Shown here: positions 63,337 to 64,000 of the stretch, piece after piece
Layout: every line of letters starts with the position of its first letter
Position numbering within the stretch: position 1 is the first letter of the stretch
Source of the DNA: Rusavskia elegans
Taxonomy: Eukaryota > Ascomycota > Lecanoromycetes > Teloschistales > Teloschistaceae
Reading direction: 5' to 3'
Assembly: GCA_011316305.1 (NCBI GenBank)
Contig: SAUG01000018.1
Location: 1-64,000, forward strand
DNA length: 64,000 nucleotides
Made by a program: the position numbers and the translations under genes
Notes under the pieces: model-generated
Told to the model about the DNA's origin: nothing
Databases searched by the model: none
The model's input: the letters and a program-made list of their open reading frames with translations, nothing else

Positions 63337-64000
63337 ATGAACATGGGCACTGTTCAGCCAAAAACTCACAGTGACAAGACTTCCAAGCCCAGAGATTTGA
63401 CGGCAGAAAAAACGGACCGAGATGTCATTGATGAGATCGACTTTGGAACTCTTGATATGAATGCAGGACATCCCGCAGACTATTCAGACCTTTTTGACCT
63501 AGCGGATTACCCTAGAACACCTGACGTTGGTGACCCAACTCACTCTCCTACAATGTATTCCAAGGCGGATGAAGGCTCCGGCTGTGCTCAAGATGCGAAC
63601 CCTGGAGAAAATCCCGGCCGTGGTATTCAGAGTACAGAAAACAAAGACTTGCATGCTGACCGGGTTGACGAAACATCCAAACAGACCGATTGTTGCCCTA
63701 GCCCGCCCATCGCTCTGACGGGGTGGGTGCCAACCGAAGCACAGATCAGACTTTTCGGCGGGCCAGCTCCGTCTACAGACTATGAACTTGGCAACGACGA
63801 CAATACAAAGTCGGCTTCCCGCCCTCGCTTACGGTTGACTTTCGGACAAACCTGTTACACAGAGGATCGAATCAATGCGGAAGATGAACCAGAAACGTCT
63901 ACAGACTCTGAAGATAACGACGATGATAAGAGATCTTCGGTTTCTGGCCCCCGGCTACGATTGACTTTGGGGCCATCTTGTCATACGGAAGTTCGAAGTG
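63337..64000 (+). CDS. Partial unknown acidic protein, cut by the window end
   Basis: An open frame of 221 codons starts at the ATG at 63337 (MNMGTVQPKTHSDKT) and has no stop before the window ends, so the gene is truncated on the right. The protein is acidic and rich in Asp, Ser, Thr and Pro, probably disordered. A short motif is repeated: RPRLRLTFGQTCYTE near residues 161-175 and GPRLRLTLGPSCHTE near 204-218, about 43 residues apart. I do not recognise the family. It may be related to the accessory cluster by position only. Confidence 0.5.
   Translation, partial: MNMGTVQPKTHSDKTSKPRDLTAEKTDRDVIDEIDFGTLDMNAGHPADYSDLFDLADYPRTPDVGDPTHSPTMYSKADEGSGCAQDANPGENPGRGIQSTENKDLHADRVDETSKQTDCCPSPPIALTGWVPTEAQIRLFGGPAPSTDYELGNDDNTKSASRPRLRLTFGQTCYTEDRINAEDEPETSTDSEDNDDDKRSSVSGPRLRLTLGPSCHTEVRS

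Noticed and set aside
1..64000. CRISPR arrays, bacterial operons, ribosomal RNA genes
   Set aside because: None seen; gene structure is eukaryotic with spliceosomal introns.

Overview
The window looks like a 64 kb piece of a nuclear chromosome from a filamentous ascomycete (Pezizomycotina). The signs are short GT-AG introns of about 47-70 bases, a Cla4-type PAK kinase, a fungal CRIB-domain protein, 2EXR-type proteins and compact genes on both strands. I cannot name the species. All gene models here were built by reading splice sites by eye and by matching remembered protein families, so exon edges are predictions.

Left part, 1-32 kb, is mostly conserved housekeeping genes: an unknown low-complexity, probably nuclear protein (1278-3668, +); glutamine-dependent NAD+ synthetase QNS1 with 14 exons (4688-8442, -); the Paf1-complex subunit CTR9 (8973-12820, -); alpha-actinin (13558-15764, +); a 6 kb stretch with no confident gene but one MITE-like element (17909-18041); a CRIB-domain protein (21744-24348, +); a probable mitochondrial NAD(H) kinase (24920-26329, +); a PlsC-type acyltransferase (26712-28098, +); and a PAK/Cla4 kinase (29256-32125, +). 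Two Cdc42/Rac-type effectors and an actin crosslinker lie within 19 kb.

Middle part, 32-47 kb: a purine-rich, G-quadruplex-prone intergenic region; a tail-anchored 2EXR-type protein (34045-36258, -); a DUF89/ARMT1-like phosphatase (36979-38676, +); an E2 ubiquitin-conjugating protein with a cysteine-rich N-terminal region (39250-41413, +); two tRNA-like loci with long structured inserts (41753-41899 and 42112-42255, -); DCP1 (42840-43406, -); and an OCRL/INPP5B-type inositol 5-phosphatase (43873-46869, +).

Right part, 47-64 kb, is accessory and is the most unusual section. Three tandem minus-strand genes (47866-51595, 53159-55908, 57850-60803) encode large proteins that I do not recognise. 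They share one plan: a short start exon beginning MAS, about four membrane segments, a long coiled coil, and a C-terminal papain/OTU-like domain. Both N-terminal intron positions are conserved in phase (1, then 2) in all three genes although the sequences have diverged strongly. Only the 57850-60803 gene keeps an aligned Cys and His pair; the other three domain copies have lost both. The cluster is flanked by two paralogous 2EXR-type genes. One of them (61527-62546, +) shares a divergent promoter with the first cluster gene, and that promoter holds a perfect 34-bp palindrome. A further open reading frame (63337 onward) runs off the right edge.

Other notable features are a set of related long introns in QNS1 that look like introner-like elements, and the tRNA-like pair.
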